From: Candidatus Poribacteria bacterium
GTDB taxonomy: Bacteria > Poribacteria > WGA-4E > WGA-3G
Assembly: GCA_028821605.1 (NCBI GenBank)
Contig: JAPPFM010000018.1
Span: 1-64,000 of the forward strand
DNA length: 64,000 nt
Direction of reading: 5' to 3'
Both the position numbers and the translations under genes were made by a program. Below, piece after piece: positions 51,721-60,730 of this stretch. Position 1 is the stretch's first letter. Each line of letters starts with the position of its first letter. The notes under the pieces were generated by a model. That model saw only the letters and a program-made list of their open reading frames with translations, ran no database searches and had not been told where the DNA came from.

Positions 51721-51737
51721 TGTTCATTTATTGAACA
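51721..51737. promoter_or_regulatory. TGTTCA-TTTAT-TGAACA palindrome
   Basis: A perfect 6-bp inverted repeat with 5-bp centre lies in the 314-bp gap between two divergent genes, so it could serve either as operator. The rest of this gap shows only the sigma54-like element at 51643. Confidence 0.4.
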
Positions 51738-51876
51738 ATTTCACGTTTCATTGAGATGCCTTATGGCGACATCTGTATAACATTGTTCATCTTCTGTATC
51801 CGAAATTAAACCTTGCATTTTGTTGCGGGTTGTGATAAGTTACGTTCGGAACTTTATCCAAGAGGAGAATGAGGCA

Positions 51877-52935
51877 GTGGCACGTTTCAGGTTGACTTTT
51901 GTTTTGATTGTATGTGTACTATTGGTCAATGGGACCGCCGTTGCACAAGAACAGGACATTGCAGAAGGTGGCACAATCCACGGGTACATTATAGATACAA
52001 CTCCGGCACAGCTTCCTATTGTTGGTGTGCGTGTTCAGATTGACAACGGAAAAGGGCATATTTTTAAAACAACATCTGCCGAAACAGGTGAGTTCGTATA
52101 CAGAGATATACCCGCAGGTGATTACCTGGTTAATATCCGAAAATTTGGATATCAGAGCCGAATTGGGAAACCCGTGTCGGTCACGAGTGGCGGCGTTCAT
52201 TATGTGCCGCTTACAATGAACAAAGAGGAAAATATATTCACTGTATTCCAAGATTTGTTCATATCCAAGGAACCGCAAGAAGGCACGCTTCAATTGCGGA
52301 TTACAACGCCATCTCCGCAATCTGTTCCAATTGAAAACGCTGAAGTTAAAATTCAGCAACCGCGTAGTGGCAAAGGCAGCTCCGCAAATAAAGTCGTCGA
52401 AATCACTGGAACATCTGACGCGGATGGCCAGTATCGGCGCGACAATTTACTATCGGGACGCTACTTCGTTACCGTTCGTAAGGACGGTTATCATACGATG
52501 ATTTCAATGACTGTTCGAGAAAATCGGATTACGACTGCCGCTGTAAAATTTCCCATTTCTTATGGAACTGCGGACACCGACATTTTACCCTCACAGGAAA
52601 CAGACACAAAATGGGTTATTCGTGGTAAAATTTTTGATACCAACTTTCAACAAACCCCGGTAAGTCGTGTTAAAGTCCGGATTAGCGGTAGAAACTTGAA
52701 ACACTCTAAAATTGCTTACTCCAATGCGGATGGTGAGTATGAGTTTGCTGTACTTCCAGGACACTACAGCATTTTTCTTTATAAATATAAAGATGGGTAT
52801 GAGGATGCAACTGCCCTTGCCGCGCTAACTGTTAAGAGTAGGCAAAACAGTGTCACTGTAATTAAAGAAGGTATGTTCGTTGTTTACGAGGCGGTTGCGA
52901 AGGGGAATGTGCTTGCGCTTAAACACGGCATATAG
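51877..52935 (+). CDS. Secreted protein with three carboxypeptidase-regulatory-like domains
   Basis: The 352-residue product has a signal peptide (MARFRLTFVLIVCVLLVNGTAVAQEQ) when started at the GTG 51877, which follows AGAGGAG. It contains three Ig-like repeats: GTIHGYIIDTTPAQLPIVGVRVQ, a second around residue 125 (GTLQLRITTPSPQSVPIENAEVK), and a third near 250 (WVIRGKIFDTNFQQTPVSRVKVR), each with a GEF/GQY/GEY turn and a Gxxxxxxxxxx-GY strand. Such domains usually sit outside the outer membrane. It is divergent from the TonB receptor. The longer TTG frame at 51820 is not preferred. Confidence 0.78.
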   Translation: MARFRLTFVLIVCVLLVNGTAVAQEQDIAEGGTIHGYIIDTTPAQLPIVGVRVQIDNGKGHIFKTTSAETGEFVYRDIPAGDYLVNIRKFGYQSRIGKPVSVTSGGVHYVPLTMNKEENIFTVFQDLFISKEPQEGTLQLRITTPSPQSVPIENAEVKIQQPRSGKGSSANKVVEITGTSDADGQYRRDNLLSGRYFVTVRKDGYHTMISMTVRENRITTAAVKFPISYGTADTDILPSQETDTKWVIRGKIFDTNFQQTPVSRVKVRISGRNLKHSKIAYSNADGEYEFAVLPGHYSIFLYKYKDGYEDATALAALTVKSRQNSVTVIKEGMFVVYEAVAKGNVLALKHGI

Positions 52936-53025
52936 AAAAGAAGTTTTTCCGAGAGACATAGGGAACGGATTCGGGACGCGCTTCTCTCCGTAATCTTTAG
53001 CTTCATCTGCGGTATATTGGGCGTT

Positions 53026-53093
53026 TTCGTTTCAAGGTTCTTAAACAAGCCTCAACGAATTCGTTTCAAGGTTCTTAGATAAGCGTCAATGAA
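53026..53093. repeat. 34-bp tandem repeat (two copies)
   Basis: Copies 53026-53059 and 53060-53093 are 30/34 identical; each begins TTCGTTTCAAGGTTCTTA. The second copy contains ATGAA where the first has CGAA, which creates the spurious upstream ATG at 53089 of the next gene. Confidence 0.85.
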
Positions 53094-53112
53094 AACACAG
53101 TCAGGAGTAAAT

Positions 53113-54114
53113 ATGTCAAAACAGAAATTAAACTTTGCATTCATCGGGTGTGGTGGCAATGCACGTGGGCATGGACGCAGCGTCTCAAGCGTCGAGGACG
53201 TGGAGATTGTTGCCCTCGCGGATCCGAGTGAAGGTTCTCTTAATGCATTCAAAGAGACTGTCGATTTAGATGATTCACTGCCTACCTACGCCGACCATGT
53301 TGAGATGTTAGCCGCTGCCAAACCGGATGCTGTCGTTATTAGTTCACCACATGGACTTCATTTTCAGCATATCATGGACGCGCTTGATGCAGGGTGCCAC
53401 GTGCATACCGAAAAACCGATGGTTTGCACGGTGGATCATGCGAAACAGGTAATTGCGAAGGTGGAAGAGACCGGTTTACACCTGATGATTGGATACCAGC
53501 GGCATCTGAGTCCTACCTATCAATACTGTCGCAACGTCGTCCAGAGCGGTGAGTTGGGACGTGTTAACTTCGTTTCCGCACATCAATCGCAGAATTGGTA
53601 TCGGAATCAGCAGGGAAAATGGCGACAAGATCCGTTCCTCGGCGGTGGTGGACAACTGAACGACTCCGGGAGTCACCTTATTGACATTCTGCTCTGGGTG
53701 TTGGAAGCGAGTCCGGACACCGTTTTCGCAATGATAGACAACTTAGACATTGAAGTGGACGTTCTCACGGCGATGTCAATCAAGTTTGATACGGGTGCCC
53801 TGTGCAATATCAGCATCGTTGGACACGCTTACGGTGGGGTGCGGGAGGCTTTTTCCGTCTGGTTGGAGGAAGGCGCGCTTCATCTCCGTGAAGGGACACT
53901 CTATCGTCAAGAACGCGATGGTCAGTCGGAACCCGTTGATACATCTGAAATGCCAGCGCAAGGCAATAAAGATGTCGCTTTTATTGAGCTTATCCGCGGT
54001 GAACGGACGGAGAATCCGATCGGTGTCGAGAACGGCTTGCGCGTCATTCAATTGACCGAAGCTGCATGGCAATCCGCCGAACTCGGTAGACCGGTCAAAG
54101 TCGATCTAAGTTAG
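53113..54114 (+). CDS. Gfo/Idh/MocA family oxidoreductase
   Basis: The 333-residue dehydrogenase has FAFIGCGGNARGHGRSV (Rossmann), HTEKPMVCTVDHAKQVI (EKP), GYQRHLSPTYQYCRN and FLGGGGQLNDSGSHLIDILLW. The ATG at 53113 follows AGGAGTAAAT; the alternative ATG at 53089 lies inside the tandem repeat. The next gene is an ABC ATPase. The substrate is not known. Confidence 0.88.
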   Translation: MSKQKLNFAFIGCGGNARGHGRSVSSVEDVEIVALADPSEGSLNAFKETVDLDDSLPTYADHVEMLAAAKPDAVVISSPHGLHFQHIMDALDAGCHVHTEKPMVCTVDHAKQVIAKVEETGLHLMIGYQRHLSPTYQYCRNVVQSGELGRVNFVSAHQSQNWYRNQQGKWRQDPFLGGGGQLNDSGSHLIDILLWVLEASPDTVFAMIDNLDIEVDVLTAMSIKFDTGALCNISIVGHAYGGVREAFSVWLEEGALHLREGTLYRQERDGQSEPVDTSEMPAQGNKDVAFIELIRGERTENPIGVENGLRVIQLTEAAWQSAELGRPVKVDLS

Positions 54115-54180
54115 TGGAATAGGATTTACGCACAAAACAGATAGTGAAGGCTGAAAGGATAAGAGAGCGAATCATGGAGT

Positions 54181-54951
54181 GTGGAAGTGTTAGATGTCCA
54201 GAACCTATGTAAATCTTTTGACAAAAAGCCGTTTCTCACGGAACTCACATTTCAGGTGGGGGACGGAGAATGCCTCATTTTACTCGGTAGAAACGGCACA
54301 GGCAAAACACTCCTGCTCAATATCTTGGCAACTTTAGTGGAACCGACGTCAGGTCGCGTTTCTATTGACGGTGTTGATGCGTTTGCAAACACAAAACAGG
54401 TGCGTCCCTCTATTGGGTATATCCCTGTCGCATTTGAGGGGTACCCTGAGCTGTCCGTCGCCGCATACCTCAATTTTTTTGCTGCTGCATATAAATTAGA
54501 GAAGCGAAGTCGGGCGGACGCAATTGAGGCAGTAATTGAGCTAATGGACATCCAGCACCTGCATAACATCGAAATTGGGACTTTGTCAACGGGTGAACGA
54601 CAACGGCTCTTGCTCGCCAAAACCTTTCTACATGAACCGCAATTGTGGCTACTCGATGAACCTTTCGCCCCACTTGATCCAAGCGGACAGATCGAGATGG
54701 CGGCACTACTTGCGGAACTCCAAGCGATGCAGAAAACCGTCGTAATAGCCACCAATCGCCTTGACGATGTCTCTAAGTTATACAATACCGATTCGCGTCG
54801 TGAAAATTTTGTCGGGATTCTGTACAACGGACGCTTTGCTGTTTTCGACAGGTTTAGTGAGTTGAAGCGAGGGGGTGCGGAAGCCGATAGTACAGAGGGT
54901 CCCTCCCCAAATTGGTTTAATGAACTCTTTCTGGAGGTTACAAAAACATAA
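54181..54951 (+). CDS. ABC transporter ATP-binding protein
   Basis: The 256-residue ATPase has Walker A GRNGTGKT, signature LSTGERQRLLLAKTFL and Walker B LWLLDEPFAPLDPSG. The family fits ABC-2-type exporters such as drug or heme-related ATPases. The start is GTG with GGAGT nearby. No permease gene is near. The stop shares a base with the next gene's ATG (TAATG), so it is coupled to a PhyH gene, which is not a usual partner. Whether the pair acts together is unknown. Confidence 0.88.
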   Translation: MEVLDVQNLCKSFDKKPFLTELTFQVGDGECLILLGRNGTGKTLLLNILATLVEPTSGRVSIDGVDAFANTKQVRPSIGYIPVAFEGYPELSVAAYLNFFAAAYKLEKRSRADAIEAVIELMDIQHLHNIEIGTLSTGERQRLLLAKTFLHEPQLWLLDEPFAPLDPSGQIEMAALLAELQAMQKTVVIATNRLDDVSKLYNTDSRRENFVGILYNGRFAVFDRFSELKRGGAEADSTEGPSPNWFNELFLEVTKT

Positions 54952-55724
54952 TGTCGGATATCGGAAAATTCTTTCACGAAAACGGATACTATTTCGCCAA
55001 AGGTGTTTATTCACCTGACGAGATTAAGGCGATGGAAAGCGACTTTGATCGGGTAGTAGATCAGCTCCTCAAAAGTGATGAAAACGTTAATGCGCGTTGG
55101 GGTGGCAGATTGATGGATGCCCTTGATGGCGGTGAATCCGTCATCATCCATACCCACAATATCCAGAGCTTTTCTGGCGTGTGGATGCAAGCATTCTTGC
55201 AAGAGAAGTTTCTTGATGTTACCGAAGCCATCCTCGGACCGGATATTATGCTTCACCATTCCAAGCTGTTCTGCAAACCACCTGAGACAGGTTCGCCTTT
55301 CCCGATGCATCAAGATTGGCAGTACTTCCCCTCTGTCAAAGATACGATGATAGCGGCTATTATCTACGTCTCAGAAGCTACCGATGAAATGGGGTGTGTC
55401 CGCGTCTATCCGGGTTCCCATAAGGAGCTTGGACGCATGGATGGTATGATGGGTAGTGGAAAAAACGCTGAAGTTACTGACCGATACCCGATTGAGAACG
55501 CGACCGTTTTGGAAGCAGAACCCGGAGATGTGCTTTTCTTCAGTTACTTCACACTGCACGGTTCAATGCCGAACCATTCAAATAAGACGCGGAAAAGCGT
55601 TCTCGTTCAGATGCTCGCTGGTGACGATGAGATTGAAGGCGAGAATCGCCACACCAATGTCAAACTGGTGCTCCGTGGCTGGAATCATCTCGCAACCCGT
55701 TCTTCCGTCGGAAGAATTATATAA
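54951..55724 (+). CDS. PhyH-family dioxygenase
   Basis: The 257-residue Fe(II)/2-oxoglutarate oxygenase is of standard length. It has FFHENGYYFAKGVYSPDEIKAME, iron ligands H120 and D122 in PMHQDWQYF, distal H203 in TLHGSMPNHSNKTRKS, and R214 for 2-oxoglutarate. It is translated immediately after the ABC ATPase. Substrate unknown. Confidence 0.9.
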   Translation: MSDIGKFFHENGYYFAKGVYSPDEIKAMESDFDRVVDQLLKSDENVNARWGGRLMDALDGGESVIIHTHNIQSFSGVWMQAFLQEKFLDVTEAILGPDIMLHHSKLFCKPPETGSPFPMHQDWQYFPSVKDTMIAAIIYVSEATDEMGCVRVYPGSHKELGRMDGMMGSGKNAEVTDRYPIENATVLEAEPGDVLFFSYFTLHGSMPNHSNKTRKSVLVQMLAGDDEIEGENRHTNVKLVLRGWNHLATRSSVGRII

Positions 55725-55878
55725 ATCAAAGGGGACTTTTGCCTACTTGGTTATTGGGTTAGTCTAACTGTTTTTAGGGCTTTAACCATTGACGCGTCTT
55801 CCATATTTTTTAAGGAAACCCGTGTTGATAGTTAAGCAAGATTATGGGATTGTATAAGTCCTATTAGAAAATCGAAAC

Positions 55879-55970
55879 TGTAGCCCGTAATGAAATGGAG
55901 GAGCGGATCTACGGACTCTCGCTGCGAGGCAAACTTCAAGTTCCAAATCCACTCTGACCGAACCGCAAGG
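55879..55970 (+). repeat. Dispersed leader repeat, copy C
   Basis: The block at 55879-55915 and the box ACCGAACCGCAAGG (55957-55970) repeat those at 1290-1367. The AAGG is 12 nt before the ATG at 55983 and serves as the ribosome-binding site. Confidence 0.7.
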
Positions 55971-55982
55971 AAAATTAAAAAT

Positions 55983-56978
55983 ATGATTAGAGTCGCAAAG
56001 ATTAGTATGGCGCATGTCCACGCTGGTGGCTACGCACGAAGAATTCACGAAAACCCTGAAACTGAACTCGTCGCTGTCTGGGACGAAGAGGAATACGGTG
56101 GCAGAGGTGCCGCAGAGCAATACGAAGTCCCTTTCTACGAGGATCTTGATGAGATGCTCAGCCGGGACGACGTGGACGCAGTCGCTGTTGATGCTATCAC
56201 ATCCGACCATCCACGCGTAATGATTGCCGCCGCTGAAGCGGGGAAACATATCTTCACCGAAAAGGCACTCGCGATTACCGTCGCGGAATGCGATCCGATT
56301 ATTGAAGCCGTTGAAAAAGCGGGCGTGAAGTTCATGATTTCACTGCCTTCCCGTGCGAACCCCGAAATCCTGTTTGCGAAAAAGGCAATAGATGACGGAC
56401 TTCTCGGCGACATCACATTCGGTAGAGGGCGGATAGCACACTCCGCTGCACTGGATAGCTGGTTCAGCGGAACGAGCGCGTGGTTCGCGGATCCGGTACG
56501 CGCAGGAGGTGGTGCGCTCTTCGATTTAGGGTGCCACCGTGTTGATGTTATCCGATGGTTGATGGGTGAGCCGAAAAGTGCTATCGCCAAGATTAACAAC
56601 TTTACTGGTAATTTCCCGATTGACGATAATAGCGTTTCTGTCGTTGAATTCGCGAACAAGGCACTCGGTGTGATTGATGTCGCGTGGACGCACCGCTCCG
56701 GTCCAAATATGCTTGAGATTTACGGCACAGAAGGTTCGTTTGCTGCGGGACAAGGCGAGATGCATTTTGAAACCCGCAAACTCTCCGACGAAGAGAAAGC
56801 AGTATACATCGCCAACGCACCGGCTGCACCCCCTGAACCGATACAGCAGTGGATTAACGCTATCCTTCGCGATGAACCGATGACGATTACGATTCAAGAT
56901 GGACGTAACCTCACAGAATTGATGCAAGCGTTCTATATGTCCTCTGAACAGGGTCAGTCAATAGAATTTCCGCTCTAA
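55983..56978 (+). CDS. Gfo/Idh/MocA family oxidoreductase
   Basis: The 331-residue dehydrogenase has MIRVAKISMAHVHAGGYARRI at its start, HIFTEKALAITVAECDPI (an EKA in place of the usual EKP), GGGALFDLGCHRVDVIRWLMGEP, and DVAWTHRSGPNMLEIYGTEGS. The chosen ATG follows the repeat leader. The EKA variant replaces the motif Pro, so cofactor contact may differ. Next gene: CehA-like, 125 nt downstream. Substrate unknown. Confidence 0.88.
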   Translation: MIRVAKISMAHVHAGGYARRIHENPETELVAVWDEEEYGGRGAAEQYEVPFYEDLDEMLSRDDVDAVAVDAITSDHPRVMIAAAEAGKHIFTEKALAITVAECDPIIEAVEKAGVKFMISLPSRANPEILFAKKAIDDGLLGDITFGRGRIAHSAALDSWFSGTSAWFADPVRAGGGALFDLGCHRVDVIRWLMGEPKSAIAKINNFTGNFPIDDNSVSVVEFANKALGVIDVAWTHRSGPNMLEIYGTEGSFAAGQGEMHFETRKLSDEEKAVYIANAPAAPPEPIQQWINAILRDEPMTITIQDGRNLTELMQAFYMSSEQGQSIEFPL

Positions 56979-56984
56979 ATAGAC

Positions 56985-57090
56985 GTTAGCCATCGGCTAT
57001 CGGCTTTCAGCAGGGCGTATTGTGGGCTATCGTTTTGTCTGCTACAAACGGTTCTTGTTGGCAGTCGATGGCTGACTGCCGATAGCCAAA
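56985..57090. repeat. Heptad inverted-repeat element
   Basis: GCCATCGGCTATCGGCTTTCAGC on the left and GGCTGACTGCCGATAGCC on the right are imperfect inverted copies with the same 7-bp period. The element lies between the oxidoreductase and the CehA-like gene. Confidence 0.6.
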
Positions 57091-57103
57091 ATTGAGGTGT
57101 ATT

Positions 57104-59599
57104 ATGCAAGATTATCAACCTATTTCACTTTCCGCTTTGTGTAATGTCGGGACAGAAGTTATCGGTGAGAAGGCAACACCGAGCGTCGGTTCGCAGGCGT
57201 TCCACGGGCTACCTTTTGAAATCGCTGAAGGTGCAACCTGTTTCTTAGGCTTCGGCGAAGGTGTTAACTCCGATTCTATCCCAGTTCCCATCGGTGCAAG
57301 CCCGAAGCGGGTTATCTTTGTGCATCGTCTGCTTGAGTCGCGCATCCCTGAAGGCGAACCGATCGGTAGGCTGATTGCCAATTATGTTTTCCGTTATACC
57401 GATGGTGAAACGGAAAGCGTGCCAATCCGCGAGCGCTTTGAGATTGGCAGTGTGCCACAGGGATGGGGACAACAGACATTCCTTGCGATACCTGACCGGC
57501 AGGAAAGTTTGGCATCGCGGCACGAGGGACCTTGGGGGTCCGCGGGTAACCGACAAACAGAGGTGAGCCAAGGGACACCGCGCGACTACTATTTGTGGAC
57601 CTGGAAAAATCCGAGGGACGGCGTTGAGGTCGCCTCAATTGAAATCCAACCGCAGGAACGGCGTTTTATTGTTGCAGCAATCACACTTGGTTACCTCGAC
57701 GAGGACCCGATACCACGTCGTCCGCGCCGCGAAGTCAAAATCACGCTGCCGCAATCTGAGGATGCAGATAAACCCTTTGATATGGAAGTCAATGTTGATC
57801 GTGGCGTTGCGACCTACCCTTACCCGTTACCGGAGAACACTCCTGATGCCTTTATCAATGACGATTTCAAAGGCTGGGGCGAATCCCAAAACAACAAGAG
57901 CAGTCCGGCGTACGTTGAAGTGTCCGCGACACCCTCCGCAAGTGTTGAAGTCAAAAACCAAGGTGAGACGCTTGGCACTGTCAATTGGGGGGAAGTTGAA
58001 GAAAAAGGAACTGTTCAACCCAACGAGCGCGTCAAGGTAGAGGTCATCGACTCTGGCAGGAACTGGGTACATACCATTGTGATTGATGAAGACACAGGCA
58101 AACCGGTACCGTGTCGTATCCATTTCCGTTCGCCACACGGCGTGCCTTACGCACCACACGGACACCACGCACACGTCAACTCAAATATGGGCACGTGGCA
58201 CGTAGATGTCGGTGGTGATGTGCGACTCGGACAGATTAGTTACGCCTACATTGACGGCACATGTCAGGGGTGGCTGCCTCGTGGAGATGTTATCGTTGAT
58301 GTCGCCCGTGGCTTTGAGTATACACCTTTGCGAACCACCGTTAACATAAAGCCCGGACAACGCGAGTTGACACTCCGGTTGAAGCGGTGGTGCGATATGA
58401 ACGCTGAACGCTATTTCAGCGGCGACACACACGTCCATTTCCTCTCGACACAAGGCGCGCATACCGAGGCACAAGGTGAAGACCTCGGCGTTGTCAACCT
58501 TCTCCTCTCGCAGTGGGGGCATCTCTTCACGAATACAGAGGAGTTTATCGGAAGACCGACGACCTCTGCCGATGGACGCAGCATTGTCTATGCGACGCAA
58601 GAGAACCGCCAGCACCTTCTCGGTCATCTTACACTGCTCGGTTTAAAGGAGCAGGTCGCGCCGTGGTGTTCCGATGGTCCGGGGGAAGCAGAACTCGGTG
58701 GAAATATGGAGGTCACACTTTCGCATTGGGCGGACGCGTGTCATGCCCAGGGTGGCACCGTGGTTTTACCACATATCCCGAACCCAAATTGTGAACCGGC
58801 GACGCTCATTGCTACTGGACGTGTAGATGCTGTCGAGTATCTCACCAACGCGATGTATGGTCATCTTGAGTACTACCGTTATCTTAACTGTGGCTATAAA
58901 CTGCCACTCGTCGGTGGGACGGATAAAATGAGTAGCGATGTGCCAGTAGGCGTTTATCGCACCTACGTTCACATTCCCGACAACGAGGAATTCAATTACG
59001 ATAATTGGTGCAAATACATGAGTGCTGGTAACACGTTCCTCAGCGGCGGTCCAATGATTCGACTCTCCGTCGATGGGCAACCGATCGGTAGCACGGTCAA
59101 CCTACCCGGTAACGGTGGCACTGTTGAGGTTGAAGCCTCTGCTGATTCCATCTTCCCGATTCATACGCTGCAGATTCTTCAGGCGGGACAGGTTGTCGCT
59201 TCGACTGAGGAGAAAGATGGCGCGGCACATTTACATCTGAAAGCCAATCTGAAGGTGGACAAACATTCATGGATTGCGGCGCGGTGTGGTGGACCTAATT
59301 ACGCACAAGCGGTTCCACATTACGACGGATGGGGACGCGGTATCATTGCGCATACCTCTCCGGTCTATATTGCTGTTGGTGGTGAATGGTGGATGTTTGA
59401 TCCCGAAACGGCGAACTATATGCTGACTTTGATTGAGGGTGGGTTGTCCTATATTCAGCAGACAGCGCGCCATCATGAACACGGTACTGTGACACACCAT
59501 CACGGTGAGGATGATCATCTGGAATTCCTTTCTCGTCCGTTCCAAGAGGCACGGGAGGCGATTCACCGTCGAATGCATCAACTGGGGATTCTGCATTAA
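57104..59599 (+). CDS. CehA/McbA family metallohydrolase (PHP-like)
   Basis: The 831-residue protein has a long N-terminal beta-rich part (residues 1-430, Gly/Val/Pro-rich; GVATYPYP, DGRSIVY). The metal-binding core follows: YFSGDTHVHFLSTQGAHTEAQGEDLG (HxH), LPHIPNPNCEP and KLPLVGGTDKMSSDVPVG. CehA and McbA hydrolyse carbamates such as carbaryl; the family is broader and the actual substrate is unknown. GAGGTG lies 7 nt before the ATG at 57104; the upstream in-frame ATG at 57092 is rejected. An unusual His-rich tail (HHEHGTVTHHHGEDDH) could bind metal. Confidence 0.85.
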   Translation: MQDYQPISLSALCNVGTEVIGEKATPSVGSQAFHGLPFEIAEGATCFLGFGEGVNSDSIPVPIGASPKRVIFVHRLLESRIPEGEPIGRLIANYVFRYTDGETESVPIRERFEIGSVPQGWGQQTFLAIPDRQESLASRHEGPWGSAGNRQTEVSQGTPRDYYLWTWKNPRDGVEVASIEIQPQERRFIVAAITLGYLDEDPIPRRPRREVKITLPQSEDADKPFDMEVNVDRGVATYPYPLPENTPDAFINDDFKGWGESQNNKSSPAYVEVSATPSASVEVKNQGETLGTVNWGEVEEKGTVQPNERVKVEVIDSGRNWVHTIVIDEDTGKPVPCRIHFRSPHGVPYAPHGHHAHVNSNMGTWHVDVGGDVRLGQISYAYIDGTCQGWLPRGDVIVDVARGFEYTPLRTTVNIKPGQRELTLRLKRWCDMNAERYFSGDTHVHFLSTQGAHTEAQGEDLGVVNLLLSQWGHLFTNTEEFIGRPTTSADGRSIVYATQENRQHLLGHLTLLGLKEQVAPWCSDGPGEAELGGNMEVTLSHWADACHAQGGTVVLPHIPNPNCEPATLIATGRVDAVEYLTNAMYGHLEYYRYLNCGYKLPLVGGTDKMSSDVPVGVYRTYVHIPDNEEFNYDNWCKYMSAGNTFLSGGPMIRLSVDGQPIGSTVNLPGNGGTVEVEASADSIFPIHTLQILQAGQVVASTEEKDGAAHLHLKANLKVDKHSWIAARCGGPNYAQAVPHYDGWGRGIIAHTSPVYIAVGGEWWMFDPETANYMLTLIEGGLSYIQQTARHHEHGTVTHHHGEDDHLEFLSRPFQEAREAIHRRMHQLGILH

Positions 59600-59606
59600 A
59601 GTAGTA

Positions 59607-59623
59607 GGCACACTCCGTGTGCC
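59607..59623. repeat. 7-bp perfect hairpin between genes
   Basis: GGCACAC-TCC-GTGTGCC lies 7 nt after the CehA stop and 25 nt before the next ATG. It may be a weak attenuator or a dispersed hairpin; there is no T-run. Confidence 0.55.
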
Positions 59624-59647
59624 GTTAGACACTTGAAGGAGAAAAAG

Positions 59648-60622
59648 ATGCCAAGGGAATTAGTCGCAGTTGCCCCTCGGCAACCCGTCTTAAGAGAGTA
59701 CGAAGATGGGCCCGTCCCCGTGGATAGCGTCCGGGTTCAAGTCGAATTTGGCGCGCCCAAGCGTGGTACGGAACTGACAGCATACTACGGATACAACAGC
59801 GCAAATTTTCCGATGGGACTTGGGAATATGTGCGTCGGGAAAGTCATTGAAATCGGGGAAGAAGTCGAGGGTTTCGAGATTGGGGAACGCATCACCAGTC
59901 ACGGGCACCTCAAGGAGACGCACACATGGCGCGCTGGTAGCGTCCTCAAGATGCCCGACCAGATGACGTGGAAAGAGGCGGTCTGCTATGATCCATTACA
60001 CTTCGCAATGTCCGCAATTCGTGATGGAAAGGTCCGCGTTGGTGAGCGGGTGGCTGTCTTTGGATTGGGTGCCATTGGGTTGATGACGGTGCAGATGGCA
60101 CGGATCGCGGGGGCTGACTTTGTCGCTGCTGTAGACCCGCTTGAAAGACGGCGAAAAGTTGCTGAAAAGACGGGGGCGGAGCTTGTTATCAATCCCACTG
60201 CCTCCAATACCGGCGAGGTGCTCAAAGAAGCGACCGGCGGTCTTGGTGTTGATGTGGCTGTAGAAACCAGTGCGATCTACGAAGCCCTTGATGATGCACT
60301 TCGGAGCGTCACTTTTGAGGGAACAATCGTCTACGCTGGACGCGCGAAAGCGTGTACGGGTGGACTCGACCTCGGTGCTGTCGCGCATGTCAACATTCCG
60401 AACATCATCTTTGCGCGCGCTAACAGTGATCCGAACCGCGATCATCCGCGCTGGGATTTTCGGCGTATTGTTGATACCTGCTGGAAATGGCTCGAAGAAG
60501 GGCGATTTGACTGTGAAGATGTCGTTGATCCAGTTGTGCCGTTTGAAGATTCAGTCGAGGCTTACATAGAGATGGACAATCATCCTGAACGGAGCGTCAA
60601 ATTGGGGGTGTCCTTTGGGTAG
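59648..60622 (+). CDS. Zinc-binding-like medium-chain dehydrogenase (MDR)
   Basis: The 324-residue protein has the MDR cofactor fold (VFGLGAIGLMTVQMARIAGA) and an upstream catalytic domain (MGLGNMCVGKVIEIGEEVEGFEIGERI). The usual zinc ligands C, H and C of the catalytic site are not all visible, so it may be a zinc-free or altered member. The ATG at 59648 follows GAAGGAGAAA; the TTG at 59633 adds no motif. It probably shares a transcript with the CehA-like gene. Substrate unknown. Confidence 0.85.
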   Translation: MPRELVAVAPRQPVLREYEDGPVPVDSVRVQVEFGAPKRGTELTAYYGYNSANFPMGLGNMCVGKVIEIGEEVEGFEIGERITSHGHLKETHTWRAGSVLKMPDQMTWKEAVCYDPLHFAMSAIRDGKVRVGERVAVFGLGAIGLMTVQMARIAGADFVAAVDPLERRRKVAEKTGAELVINPTASNTGEVLKEATGGLGVDVAVETSAIYEALDDALRSVTFEGTIVYAGRAKACTGGLDLGAVAHVNIPNIIFARANSDPNRDHPRWDFRRIVDTCWKWLEEGRFDCEDVVDPVVPFEDSVEAYIEMDNHPERSVKLGVSFG

Positions 60623-60667
60623 TCCTTTGTCCGTTAGTCTCTACGTAAAATCGCTCCTATTGTTGAT

Positions 60668-60705
60668 ATGATCGGAAGATTGGAAGGATGGAAGCGGAGT
60701 GGAAA
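60668..60705. repeat. GGAAGGATGGAAG-type repeat
   Basis: GGAAGATTGGAAGGATGGAAG resembles the repeats at 3060 and 46165. It lies between the MDR gene and the 3' end of the transporter gene. Confidence 0.55.
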
Positions 60706-60730
60706 ACACCGTCATCCGCCTTTCTTTAGC

